IMG/VR virus record: IMGVR_UViG_3300047157_000136
Span: 1-45,076 of that record
Origin: a virus
DNA length: 45,076 bases
Direction: 5' to 3' (one strand)
Both the position numbers and the translations under genes were made by a program. Below the pieces are notes generated by a model. That model worked only from the letters and a program-made list of their open reading frames with translations, searched no databases and was not told the DNA's origin. Numbering within the stretch: the stretch's first letter is position 1; every line of letters begins with the position of its first letter. Of the stretch, positions 25,146 through 32,919 are shown piece after piece.

Positions 25146-27426
25146 CGCTCACCTCAGGTATAACGGCTAGTAATGTCATCGGTAATGGGTCATCTTGCCT
25201 AAAGAAAATTGATCCCTCAGAACGCCAGGTAGACGGCATAGTGACCGATATATCACCTGTTTTAAGGGAGGTTGCTGTGCCATATGGCTCATACGCTCGT
25301 TGTTTAAACTCTGTGAGGTGATCAGCGTCATATCCTATCTTGCCGCCTCTTGACTCTTCGACTCTGAGTGTCACCTCTGAAATGCTTTTTTTCTTGCCTT
25401 GTTGCGTGGGCTGACCTAGCTCTAGGTTAAGTGTTTGTATATCTGCCTGGATGGGTAGTCCAATATGAATCTTAGTGGCTGGATGAGAGATTGTAATCGC
25501 TCCTGAAGCAACTGTTTTTTGCGCTTCCACATTACCATCAGCCAGGATAGCAACTGTCTTACCTTCAAGGTGTCCTAGCCCTGAAATCTCATCGACTCCT
25601 TTTGACCAGGATGATACTGCTACGCTTCTAAACGCCGAAGGTACATCCCTTCCCGCTTTGACTGATACGACTGTGACGCTGGTGTAGCCCTGAATGGTAC
25701 ATACGAGAGTCTCTGTTCCTATAGTCAGCACAATCGTATTGCCTACATCGCCTGAAACGAAAGTGCTGCCGCTTGCTGTAAGTGTCAAAGTCTCTGAATG
25801 CGCCCAAGAAGAACCTCCCGATAATGTCATTGTTGTTGACCCTGTGTGTGTACCATCGTATGACAGCCCTGAGTCCACAAAAAACGCATCAGCAACATCT
25901 GTAAATACTCTTGTATTCAGGCGTTCTATGTAACGCTTAGTTGCGCCATTAATGGTGCGCTTAACAACAAAATAAGTGGCATCCTCGTCACCCTCAGCAA
26001 TGGTACAAACGCTCTCAAAAGTGCCGTCAGTATCGTGTCTTGACCAACCCCATACTTCATGCTCTCTCATGTAGGTTAGGGCCGCCAAAGTACCATCACT
26101 TAATACTGTCCAAACAATTGAATGTGGTGCTTGAGCGTAGGCCCATTCTCGTACTGTCTTGCCAGCAAACAAATGACTAGCTAAAACTGTTAAATCATTA
26201 CCTGTATAGGAGTCAGACTCTAGCGCAAACGCCAAGTCTCGAATAATAGCCCCTTTAGCCTGTAAATGAATAATCGTGTTACCAATAACAATAGGCGGCG
26301 CATCAGCTGACCCACGATAACCTTGTGGTTTAACCTGGATGGCTGACGGCGTAATGACGCCATCGTTAGCAGTTAATAACCATTCACCACCTGAAGTCAG
26401 GATGATCATATCGCTAAGTGGAACCAGGTGTCTTACCTCGTTGACCTGAGAGGCAGCAATGGTAAAGGTGACCGCGTCATCATCTCGAAGTGGCTCTGAA
26501 ATATTAAAGTTATGGTAGTTACCCGTTTGCGACATAAAGATTTTCTGAGGATCATTGTTTGTTTGTCCAAAGACCAGGCGCTGCTGGTAGTAAGCGACTG
26601 TTGCTGGGTACTCATCGGTTGTATTAAATATGGTTCTTGCTGTTGCTGGCGTATCATTTGCATCCGCTTCAATATTGTCATCCTTAAATGAAGTCGTTGT
26701 TGATCTTCCAATAAAGCCGTAAATACCACCACGCGATTTAAAGACATTGTAGCTATTGGCTCCTGATACCGCATTCCAGGAAATGGTATTGGTAATAGTA
26801 GAGCTAAGGTTATTATTCGTAATGGATGTTGCGCTTGATGCAACAGACTCATCACTTGTATCTGTCTTTACTGCTGTAACTACATACGAGTAGGATGTTC
26901 CTACATTGCCACTATCATAGTTCTGCCTGGTTGAAGAAACGCCTCCAGGAGCTGCCATCGATGTGCCGAATGAAACAGAGGTTATTGACCAGGCTGTATG
27001 AGAAGTTCGCTTCACTTCTTTTACTGGATGCGATGGATGACAAATGGTCATGACATCAGCTGACTGCGTAAAGTTTAAATCCGCCAGCTCAGTATCTGAG
27101 TATGGCGTTGCTATCGATACTGGAGAACCACTCGATAAGACTTGTCCACCATCTTTGATGACTCTCATAGTCTGATGTCCAAACTCTAAGATATAGGTTT
27201 GCTCAGTATTAAATTCAAAAGGTATAAGCCTGGTTGTTTTTGCTGAGTTCGCAGTCTCACAGACAAATTTAGTACCAGGACGATTAGCGACTCCGCCATG
27301 TGCCTGGACAAAAAAGTTACGACAGGTCTTCAGTCCTGTTGCGTATTTAGCGAGATCAACTCTCGCATGTAGAGAAGGTGCTAACTCACCGCCTGAGAAT
27401 GATGGTTGTATCGTGTGTACAGGCAT
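25135..27426 (-). CDS. tail nozzle / tail tubular protein B-like
   Basis: A 763-residue protein beginning with HTIQPSFSGGELAPSLHARV and then YATGLKTCRNFFVQAHGGVA and NRPGTKFV. This N-terminus is highly characteristic of the nozzle (T7 gp12-like) proteins of podoviruses. Further parts include fibronectin-like strands (about 160-230) and repeated aromatic beta segments (YYQQRLVFGQTNNDPQKIFM and VLSDGTLAALTYMREHEVWG). It should form the distal short tail tube through which DNA leaves. The start ATG shares a base with the stop of the adaptor gene (position 27426), consistent with coupled synthesis of the two tail components. Confidence 0.85.
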   Translation of the reverse strand: MPVHTIQPSFSGGELAPSLHARVDLAKYATGLKTCRNFFVQAHGGVANRPGTKFVCETANSAKTTRLIPFEFNTEQTYILEFGHQTMRVIKDGGQVLSSGSPVSIATPYSDTELADLNFTQSADVMTICHPSHPVKEVKRTSHTAWSITSVSFGTSMAAPGGVSSTRQNYDSGNVGTSYSYVVTAVKTDTSDESVASSATSITNNNLSSTITNTISWNAVSGANSYNVFKSRGGIYGFIGRSTTTSFKDDNIEADANDTPATARTIFNTTDEYPATVAYYQQRLVFGQTNNDPQKIFMSQTGNYHNFNISEPLRDDDAVTFTIAASQVNEVRHLVPLSDMIILTSGGEWLLTANDGVITPSAIQVKPQGYRGSADAPPIVIGNTIIHLQAKGAIIRDLAFALESDSYTGNDLTVLASHLFAGKTVREWAYAQAPHSIVWTVLSDGTLAALTYMREHEVWGWSRHDTDGTFESVCTIAEGDEDATYFVVKRTINGATKRYIERLNTRVFTDVADAFFVDSGLSYDGTHTGSTTMTLSGGSSWAHSETLTLTASGSTFVSGDVGNTIVLTIGTETLVCTIQGYTSVTVVSVKAGRDVPSAFRSVAVSSWSKGVDEISGLGHLEGKTVAILADGNVEAQKTVASGAITISHPATKIHIGLPIQADIQTLNLELGQPTQQGKKKSISEVTLRVEESRGGKIGYDADHLTEFKQRAYEPYGTATSLKTGDISVTMPSTWRSEGSIFFRQDDPLPMTLLAVIPEVSVGG

Positions 27427-28025
27427 TAACTACGCCCTGTTATCCAGCTCGCATCTGTATTTCTATCTATGTGAGACTCGTTAGCATTAAATGTCTTAGC
27501 CTCACCCAGTACAGTTAAGTACATTTGATAGGCTTGCTCCATCCTCTTCTCGTCCCTGGTAATTGGCATTGCAATCTCACTTGCCAGCTTCCATGCCAGG
27601 GCATTAATAAACATCGGCTCGAACACTAAAGTGTTGGTTGCCTGGTAGGTATAAATTAGGGTTGCTGTAACCTGGTCAGTCAGTATAACTCTTGAGTCGT
27701 AGGCATCGCCTAGTGCGACTTCAAAAGGAATTGGGTCGTTGCTGCCAGCTACTGTATTCGTTTGTAGTATTTCTCTTGCAAAGAGACAGTCATTTGGATA
27801 ACTGTATCGATATGCCCAGTTGCCAGGAGGAGAACCTACATCTGACAGGGCAATGTGGCGCGTAGCAAATCCCCAGGGAAATGATCGCAGTAATGTATCT
27901 CGCGTATCTGCGAATAATAAATTACAATGAAAGGCCTCCTCTGAAGCCTCTGTTAAACTTGAAATAGTGGCACTTGCTCCGATATGGGATAGTGCTAAAT
28001 TACATATATCGACTTCACTTGCCAT
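27426..28025 (-). CDS. head-tail adaptor / tail tubular protein A-like
   Basis: A 199-residue protein of the T7 gp11 type. It opens ASEVDICNLALSHIGASATI and has EEAFHCNLLFADTRDTLLRS, followed by FPWGFATRHIAL, the usual signature of the family. A later QATNTLVFEPMFINALAWKL and ASEIAMPITRD helix pair is also typical. The protein forms a ring below the portal and connects it to the nozzle. The gene is the first of the tail block and follows a strong terminator at 28046-28093 that separates it from the head genes, so its level may be set by read-through. Confidence 0.88.
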   Translation of the reverse strand: MASEVDICNLALSHIGASATISSLTEASEEAFHCNLLFADTRDTLLRSFPWGFATRHIALSDVGSPPGNWAYRYSYPNDCLFAREILQTNTVAGSNDPIPFEVALGDAYDSRVILTDQVTATLIYTYQATNTLVFEPMFINALAWKLASEIAMPITRDEKRMEQAYQMYLTVLGEAKTFNANESHIDRNTDASWITGRS

Positions 28026-28045
28026 TGTTCTTCCTTCAGTTCGTT

Positions 28046-28093
28046 AAAACCAAAGGGCAGTAGTATGAAAAGTTTGAAAAGAACCTACCGCCC
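28046..28093 (-). terminator. rho-independent terminator between head and tail genes
   Basis: On the minus strand GGGCGGTAG (28093-28085) pairs with CTACTGCCC (28063-28055) through nine base pairs including one G-U. A loop of 21 nt separates the arms, and the stem is followed by TTTGGTTTT. It lies 22 bp after the head decoration gene and before the adaptor gene. The placement, after the capsid genes and before the tail genes, mirrors T7's T-phi terminator, which limits transcription past the very abundant capsid message. Confidence 0.75.
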
Positions 28094-28114
28094 GATGGAA
28101 TTAAAAATCACACC

Positions 28115-28528
28115 TTACTGCACATTCGCGCCGTCAGGGTATGCGTGGTACTGCTGCGCATCTTTAACAATTGACGCACTCACAGTCATTGTTGGGTTTG
28201 AACCCCCAACATCGTAGTTAAGACGGATATAACGCTCGTTTTGGTCAGGTAGACCCATCACAAGTGTGTCTCCAGCAGCAGCCGCAGATATAGTACGAGA
28301 AGTCTGTACTGTACTTGCAGAGCTGAATGAAGAGTTATCATCTGTCTGTACTGAAACAGCTAAAGTTGGCGAAGAGCCACCCATAGCCACATCAAAAGAA
28401 ACAACGATTTTCATGTCCTCGCCTGGCCCAATGTCACGATCTGAACCCAGGTCGATAACATTAGTCGAAGCCGCATCAGCCGTTACAGACTGAGCATCGG
28501 ATAATTGAAGATTGTAATCAATAATCAT
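28115..28528 (-). CDS. head decoration/cement protein, Bbp16-like
   Basis: A 137-residue beta-rich protein (MIIDYNLQLSDAQSVTADAA, then STNVIDLGSDRDIGPGEDMK, SPTLAVSVQTDDNSSFSSAS and QNERYIRLNYDVGGSNPTMT). The layout and these segments match the Bbp16-type proteins encoded directly after the capsid gene in phages related to Bordetella phage BPP-1, where the product decorates or stabilises the capsid. It follows the capsid gene by 21 bp and precedes the terminator, so it should be made in amounts close to the capsid protein. Confidence 0.8.
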   Translation of the reverse strand: MIIDYNLQLSDAQSVTADAASTNVIDLGSDRDIGPGEDMKIVVSFDVAMGGSSPTLAVSVQTDDNSSFSSASTVQTSRTISAAAAGDTLVMGLPDQNERYIRLNYDVGGSNPTMTVSASIVKDAQQYHAYPDGANVQ

Positions 28529-28549
28529 TTATTTACTCCTGTGTTAAAC

Positions 28550-29542
28550 TTAGCTTACTAAGGCTTCGTTGTTTAAAATAGCGTCATTTCTTCTGAATGG
28601 AATACCATCGAAAGACATTACACGCTTCCCAGCTACCTCATCCATAGATAGACGAACATTACTTGTGTTAGTAATTTGGCGTCTTAGGATTGAAGAGATT
28701 GTGCGGTTACCATAGAACACGCAACGACCTAGATTTACATTAGGTAGTTTTTCTACAGCTTGTACCATTAGATCAACTAAAGCAGCAGATGAACCTGAAG
28801 CATCTTTAGTTAGGTTAGATACATCAATGTTCGGGATACGAACAATGTAACGCCAATCTCTAACTGACATACCGATGTCCCACTTGTAGTGAGTTCTGTA
28901 ACCCTGGTACTTACCATTCGCAGCATCCTCTAAAGTCACTTCGCCTAGGTCTTGATGATTCAGACCAGCTTGTGAACCCTTAGGGTAGATACCATGACAA
29001 GTGTTAGGCCCCCAGCACACCAACCAAACTGATGTGTTGTCCGAACCTGACCCACCACCTACGATGATGTTGTCACCTGACTCAGCAGTAGTTGAATTAT
29101 AGCGAGCTGATAGTCCCATGAATTTCTCAGGGTCTGTACCAGTATCACCATAGAACAATGTGTTAGCCATTGTTTGGTTCATTGACTCTAGGAATGCTCT
29201 GTCCTCAGATAGACGGAAAGAAGCGGTGTTACCATTTAGATCAGCAAGCGCCTTATCCACTTCAGCATACGCCTCAAGCATACCTGTAGTATCAGTAATC
29301 TGAACAGTTGTACTCTTTGAAGGTTGAACACCATAGTTGAGCTTACGCCAAGTTGACGCGGGTAGTCCTGAACGGACTGTAGTTCTATGACCAGTTGGAA
29401 GATTTCCTTCTAGGAATGTCATATCATCTAAGACTTCATTAGTCTCAGCTAACAATTCCACGATAGTATCAATCTTGCCATCAGCGTCATACCTCTTTGC
29501 TACATCAGCCAAAGTAGGATTTGTAGTTGACAATACTGCCAT
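28550..29542 (-). CDS. major capsid protein (HK97-fold, Bbp17-like)
   Basis: A 330-residue protein in the position and size of the BPP-1 group capsid protein. Characteristic segments are MAVLSTTNPTLADVAKRYDA, ETNEVLDDMTFLEGNLPTGH, VRSGLPASTWRKLNYGVQPS and GMLEAYAEVDKALADLNGN. The C-terminal part, with NVNLGRCVFYGNRTISSILR and FDGIPFRRNDAILNNEALVS, fits the P-domain of HK97-fold subunits. It follows the scaffold gene by 25 bp with GGAGTATAACA upstream as a ribosome binding site. A short N-terminus without a long delta domain agrees with a separate scaffold gene. Confidence 0.9.
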   Translation of the reverse strand: MAVLSTTNPTLADVAKRYDADGKIDTIVELLAETNEVLDDMTFLEGNLPTGHRTTVRSGLPASTWRKLNYGVQPSKSTTVQITDTTGMLEAYAEVDKALADLNGNTASFRLSEDRAFLESMNQTMANTLFYGDTGTDPEKFMGLSARYNSTTAESGDNIIVGGGSGSDNTSVWLVCWGPNTCHGIYPKGSQAGLNHQDLGEVTLEDAANGKYQGYRTHYKWDIGMSVRDWRYIVRIPNIDVSNLTKDASGSSAALVDLMVQAVEKLPNVNLGRCVFYGNRTISSILRRQITNTSNVRLSMDEVAGKRVMSFDGIPFRRNDAILNNEALVS

Positions 29543-29567
29543 TGTTATACTCCTTTAAGTATTATTA

Positions 29568-30197
29568 TTAATTTTGCATTGATGGATAAAGGACAGCTTC
29601 ACGCGTTAACTGACTTGTTGTAGTTCCTCCCACAACAACTGAGTCTTCGCTGATTGCCTTACCAACACGATGTAAAAATCGTATCATTTCAGGATGGTTA
29701 CCCAGCCCTGAGCTATCAAGCATCTCATTAAACTCGGATGTACCAAAACTATCACGAGCCTTTACAGCAACGGCTATACTCTCATCGAATTTATCGTTAC
29801 CATATTCAGCATCCGCTTTAGCATCTTCCACCCAGGATTTCTGCTGCTCAACCCATTGCTTCATTTCGGCCTGTTTCATTTGGGCCACCATGTCCACACC
29901 TCTTTGAGCCTGTTCTTGTGTTAAGCCATTCTCTTTAGCAAAGGTATGATATTCAGCAAGTGTGTCATTGTTCATATCAAAATCATCAGGCAAGTCGAAT
30001 GTTCCATATTCCTCAGGCGCTCCCGCAGCCTCAGTCTCTTCTTGTCCCTCAGTCTCTTTATTAGCAGCATCACTCTCCGTTGACTCTGTTGTCTCTGTCG
30101 CAGCAGCCTCAGTTGTCTCCGTTGAGGTCTCTGACTGCTCTTCATTAGTCGCAACTTCAGGCGCATCCGCCGTCAGTATTGTTTCTTCTTCAGCCAT
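29568..30197 (-). CDS. scaffolding protein
   Basis: A 209-residue acidic, helical protein. The first 75 residues are low complexity, dominated by Glu, Thr and Ala (SETSTETTEAAATETTESTE). They are followed by EEYGTFDLPDDFDMNND, a helix-rich body (RGVDMVAQMKQAEMKQWVEQ) and a basic-leaning tail (TSQLTREAVLYPSMQN). This composition, and its place directly before the capsid gene, are typical of podovirus scaffolds that direct procapsid assembly and then leave. The start at 30197 is chosen because GGAG lies 8 nt before it; the longer in-frame start would overlap that ribosome binding site. It overlaps the Bbp19-like gene by 8 bp. Confidence 0.85.
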   Translation of the reverse strand: MAEEETILTADAPEVATNEEQSETSTETTEAAATETTESTESDAANKETEGQEETEAAGAPEEYGTFDLPDDFDMNNDTLAEYHTFAKENGLTQEQAQRGVDMVAQMKQAEMKQWVEQQKSWVEDAKADAEYGNDKFDESIAVAVKARDSFGTSEFNEMLDSSGLGNHPEMIRFLHRVGKAISEDSVVVGGTTTSQLTREAVLYPSMQN

Positions 30198-30507
30198 TTG
30201 AATCTCCATGTTTAAGGTTTTCTTTTAGCATCAGCACATATTGATCTATATCTGCCGCTGCTACTTTATCCAACAACCATAATCCTATATTGCGTTCACC
30301 CTCGTGAAGACTCATTACATTACTATCGCTATTGAAACTGGTTTGATACTGTCCTGTTCTCTCCAGGATTTGATACACAATGCGTCTACCCCATTGCTTA
30401 CCTAGCAGCAACTTAATGTCTGCCAACTCAGTATCTAATCTGTTCTTTTCTTTCTGTTTTGCATTCTTGACGCTAGTCTCGTCAGATGCGTTAAATTCCT
30501 TAGTCAT
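30190..30507 (-). CDS. Bbp19-like phage protein
   Basis: A 105-residue protein with the recognisable signature of the Bbp19 family: LLLGKQWGRRIVYQILERTG, then the HEGERNIGLWLLDKVAAADI region and DQYVLMLKENL. In BPP-1-type genomes this gene sits between portal and capsid, as here. Its exact role is unknown; an assembly function is likely. Its ATG lies only about 7 nt downstream of the predicted start of the promoter at 30521-30554, so the message would have a very short leader. It overlaps the scaffold start by 8 bp. Confidence 0.8.
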   Translation of the reverse strand: MTKEFNASDETSVKNAKQKEKNRLDTELADIKLLLGKQWGRRIVYQILERTGQYQTSFNSDSNVMSLHEGERNIGLWLLDKVAAADIDQYVLMLKENLKHGDSNG

Positions 30508-30520
30508 ATTTCATATCTGC

Positions 30521-30554
30521 ACTATCTCATACTTTCTGCAAGTTAATTTTCGTT
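30521..30554 (-). promoter_or_regulatory. putative late promoter, copy 2 (scaffold/capsid genes)
   Basis: The minus strand reads AACGAAAATTAACTTGCA at 30554-30537, then 10 nt, then GATAGT (30526-30521) as a -10-like box. The 18-mer is identical to the copies at 34888-34905 and 11744-11761. It overlaps the end of the 57-residue gene at 30543 and lies immediately before the Bbp19-scaffold-capsid block. No TTGACA box is present at -35, which suggests that an activator or alternative sigma factor recognises the 18-mer. Confidence 0.7.
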
Positions 30555-30716
30555 GGGTTTATTAGCGTCTTCTAATGACAGATTAACAAACCCACAATCT
30601 TGTAAAAACTCCAGGGTAATCAGCATTGACTCGTGATGTAATTGGTTCTCAGGATGCGGCTCCATGTACTGTAAATTAGTGACCGCATCTATCGCATCAT
30701 CAATGCTAACAACCAT
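30543..30716 (-). CDS. small acidic protein, coupled to the portal gene
   Basis: A 57-residue protein not obvious by length alone: it begins MVVSIDDAIDAVTNLQYMEP and ends VNLSLEDANKPNEN. The ATG shares its first base with the portal gene's TAA (TAATG at 30718-30714), a standard coupling arrangement. The 3' end runs into the late promoter motif, so the gene is tightly packed in. It is acidic and probably helical, with no recognisable motif. Small proteins encoded right after podovirus portals are usually structural or assembly proteins of unknown role. Expression is inferred from coupling and codon-level continuity. Confidence 0.55.
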   Translation of the reverse strand: MVVSIDDAIDAVTNLQYMEPHPENQLHHESMLITLEFLQDCGFVNLSLEDANKPNEN

Positions 30717-32368
30717 TAGCTTATGCCTCCAATAATGTCAGACAAAACATTGTTGCCACTTGTGTCTGCATCGCTCATCACTTTAGCTGCCTGAGCGCCC
30801 TGGTTTACTTGCTCCATTTGCATTTGCTGTTCCATTTGTGCTTGCCTTTCTTCTCGCATTCTTTGTACAACATCATCAGGCACAACGATCTTAGGTGGAA
30901 CGCCTAACATTTCAGCGTACTCATCAACCGATTGATCTGCATCAAACTTGTCCAGGACTTCAGGCTTAACTCCAGCCATGTTTCCGATAAAGCCAGCGAG
31001 CCTTTCAATAGCTCCAGTACCAATGGCTTTCTGAGCTTGTGCCATAACAGAGATGTATTCAACTTTAAGTGTAACTCCAGCTAACTCTTCAGGAGCTTCA
31101 GGCAACATATCATTACGCGCCATGATGTTAAAGGTACGATCAATGAGTGGATTCAGCAGCTCAGTATGTAGGCGCTCTAATACTGGCCCTAACATAAGCA
31201 GCTTCTCTTCATGTCTCTCGTCAATCTCTCTTGCAGTAATCTGCCTCCTGTCTGAGTTCATCATCATTTGAAAGAGATCACTATAGAAGCCTTGTTGAAT
31301 TCTGTATTGAGTTTCCTGGATGTCTTGTTGCAGCTCTGCCAGTCTTGGGTTGACTTCATAAGTCGGTCTAAAACCTCCCTGGTTGCCTTGCATGGTATCC
31401 ACATAAGTCACACCACCAGGTAGTACGCTGGCTGATTGACCTCTTAATGATGAAGGAGCCTGGAGCGGTGGATTAACCATCTTATCAATACCCTGAGCTT
31501 TTCTTTTCTGCTCAATCTGTAAAGCTTTGACATCACCCAGGACATCCATACCAGGTGAACGACCATAGATGTCTACGCCTGTGACATGCCAACGCGGAGC
31601 CAGGACAGGAAACTCTTCGTAACCACTCTCCAGGAGCTTGCGTTCATTCTTACTGGCCTTTTCGACATAGCATGAATGGTAAGGCATATTAAGGTTGTCT
31701 TTCTTGTTGTACTCTCTGACTGCGTTAGGCTCAATCACATGCAGTATCTCTACCCACTTATCGAGCTGTCCACTCTTAAACATGGTTTGAACCGCATCAC
31801 TACATTTGTCTAATCCAAACTGTTCAACCACCTGGGCAACAGTCATATTAAATTCACGATAAAAGGTATCGACCTGAAGTCTGTGCGACTGTGCTATGCC
31901 GTACTCACCGACTGTAAATGGATAACAACGAATGACATCATCGAAGTCTTCACTAATCAGCATGGCTCCTGTACCAAAGACAGCGAGTTCTTCATAAACT
32001 GTTTGAAGTGAGTTGTATAAATTTGATCTTGAGAATATATCTCTCATGGTCTTCTCAACTGCGAACAACCATTGCTTCACATCAGACTGTTCCATCAGCG
32101 CTGACTCAGGTGTTGCTAATCTAAACCAGGGCCTGGCTGGTGAAGTAATACCGCTCATCATTCCAGCGGATAGAGTTCTTACTGCCATTGATCCAGTTGA
32201 GTCAATAATCTTGTTATTCTTTTTAGAGCCGTCATTGCTCTTAGAGGTTAAGAATCGTCCACGCCTGGGCATGATGAACTCACTCAGCTCTTCCCAATGC
32301 CCGAAGTAAGTAGAACGCTCATCCTTGATGTCCGTCCATCGTCTCATGTAATCCATTGTCTTTGCCAC
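30716..32368 (-). CDS. portal protein (head-to-tail connector)
   Basis: A 550-residue protein of the podovirus head-tail connector family. It starts MAKTMDYMRRWTDIKDERST and has HWEELSEFIMPRRGRF, a familiar opening, then AVRTLSAGMMSGITSPARPW and FRLA. The central part carries GRSPGMDVLGDVKALQIEQK, and a Gln-rich C-terminus follows (MEQQMQMEQVNQGAQA). Twelve copies form the ring through which DNA is packed and released. It lies directly after two short proteins and the terminase, in the order terminase, portal, scaffold, capsid. Confidence 0.92.
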   Translation of the reverse strand: MAKTMDYMRRWTDIKDERSTYFGHWEELSEFIMPRRGRFLTSKSNDGSKKNNKIIDSTGSMAVRTLSAGMMSGITSPARPWFRLATPESALMEQSDVKQWLFAVEKTMRDIFSRSNLYNSLQTVYEELAVFGTGAMLISEDFDDVIRCYPFTVGEYGIAQSHRLQVDTFYREFNMTVAQVVEQFGLDKCSDAVQTMFKSGQLDKWVEILHVIEPNAVREYNKKDNLNMPYHSCYVEKASKNERKLLESGYEEFPVLAPRWHVTGVDIYGRSPGMDVLGDVKALQIEQKRKAQGIDKMVNPPLQAPSSLRGQSASVLPGGVTYVDTMQGNQGGFRPTYEVNPRLAELQQDIQETQYRIQQGFYSDLFQMMMNSDRRQITAREIDERHEEKLLMLGPVLERLHTELLNPLIDRTFNIMARNDMLPEAPEELAGVTLKVEYISVMAQAQKAIGTGAIERLAGFIGNMAGVKPEVLDKFDADQSVDEYAEMLGVPPKIVVPDDVVQRMREERQAQMEQQMQMEQVNQGAQAAKVMSDADTSGNNVLSDIIGGIS

Positions 32369-32370
32369 TA

Positions 32371-32688
32371 CTAACTCCCTAATATGGTTTTCTTGTTTGC
32401 TTTGTTGTAATTGTTAAGCGCACTCATAATGTTTTTACCGCTCTGAGCTGATGAAGACATTGACTGCCTGGAGCCATAACTATCTGCTCTTCTCATCGTG
32501 TTACGATCATTTGTCTGTTGCGTTGTGACCGCTGCTCTTTTGCCTTGAGGCGTAGCTGCATCGTTATGAGGATTAGCTCCACTTGTTGCTTGAGCAGCAG
32601 TTTTAACTGGTGGTCTATAACCTCCCGCTGCTATGTCTGCTGATGATTGTGGGCCACTCCCTGAACCTCCTCCTCCAAAGAAACACAT
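32371..32688 (-). CDS. small Gly/Ser-rich virion-associated protein
   Basis: A 105-residue protein starting MCFFGGGGSGSGPQSSADIA, low in complexity, then GYRPPVKTAAQATSGAN, with a Ser/Gln-rich basic middle (TMRRADSYGSRQSMSSSAQS) and an end KKTILGS. It is probably disordered. It resembles its neighbour (32690-32911) in beginning Met-Cys, in a repetitive N-terminus and in the end '+..+LG'. Short proteins of this kind are common between terminase and portal genes in podoviruses. Their role is unknown, possibly packaged or helping the connector. It starts 2 bp from the previous stop. Confidence 0.6.
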   Translation of the reverse strand: MCFFGGGGSGSGPQSSADIAAGGYRPPVKTAAQATSGANPHNDAATPQGKRAAVTTQQTNDRNTMRRADSYGSRQSMSSSAQSGKNIMSALNNYNKANKKTILGS

Positions 32689-32689
32689 A

Positions 32690-32911
32690 CTAAGCTCCTA
32701 ATAAAGATTTACGACCAATGTCAGCTTCAGCCATTAGCCCTCTTGGCCCTGTCAAGATCGTTGACTTGCGACCTTGTAGTTGCGCTGCTGCTTGCTTTTC
32801 ATTGTTTCTTGCAGCCTTAACGGATTCACTTGCCTGGGTTGGCGGAGCTGCTGGAACTTCAACTGGGGGTGGGGGTGGTGGCGGAGGAGCCGCTCTTCTT
32901 CTACTACACAT
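32690..32911 (-). CDS. small proline-rich virion-associated protein
   Basis: A 73-residue protein starting MCSRRRAA followed by eight prolines, then PVEVPAAPPTQASESVKAAR and a C-terminal part LQGRKSTILTGPRGLMAEAD ending GRKSLLGA. The end 'TILTGPRGL......+.LLG' is a pattern I associate with short phage proteins near the portal gene. Start chosen with AGGAGATTTT just upstream. It is likely unstructured apart from a short helix. Function unknown; the Met-Cys opening is shared with the 105-residue neighbour and the gp14-like protein. Confidence 0.62.
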   Translation of the reverse strand: MCSRRRAAPPPPPPPPVEVPAAPPTQASESVKAARNNEKQAAAQLQGRKSTILTGPRGLMAEADIGRKSLLGA

Positions 32912-32919
32912 AAAATCTC

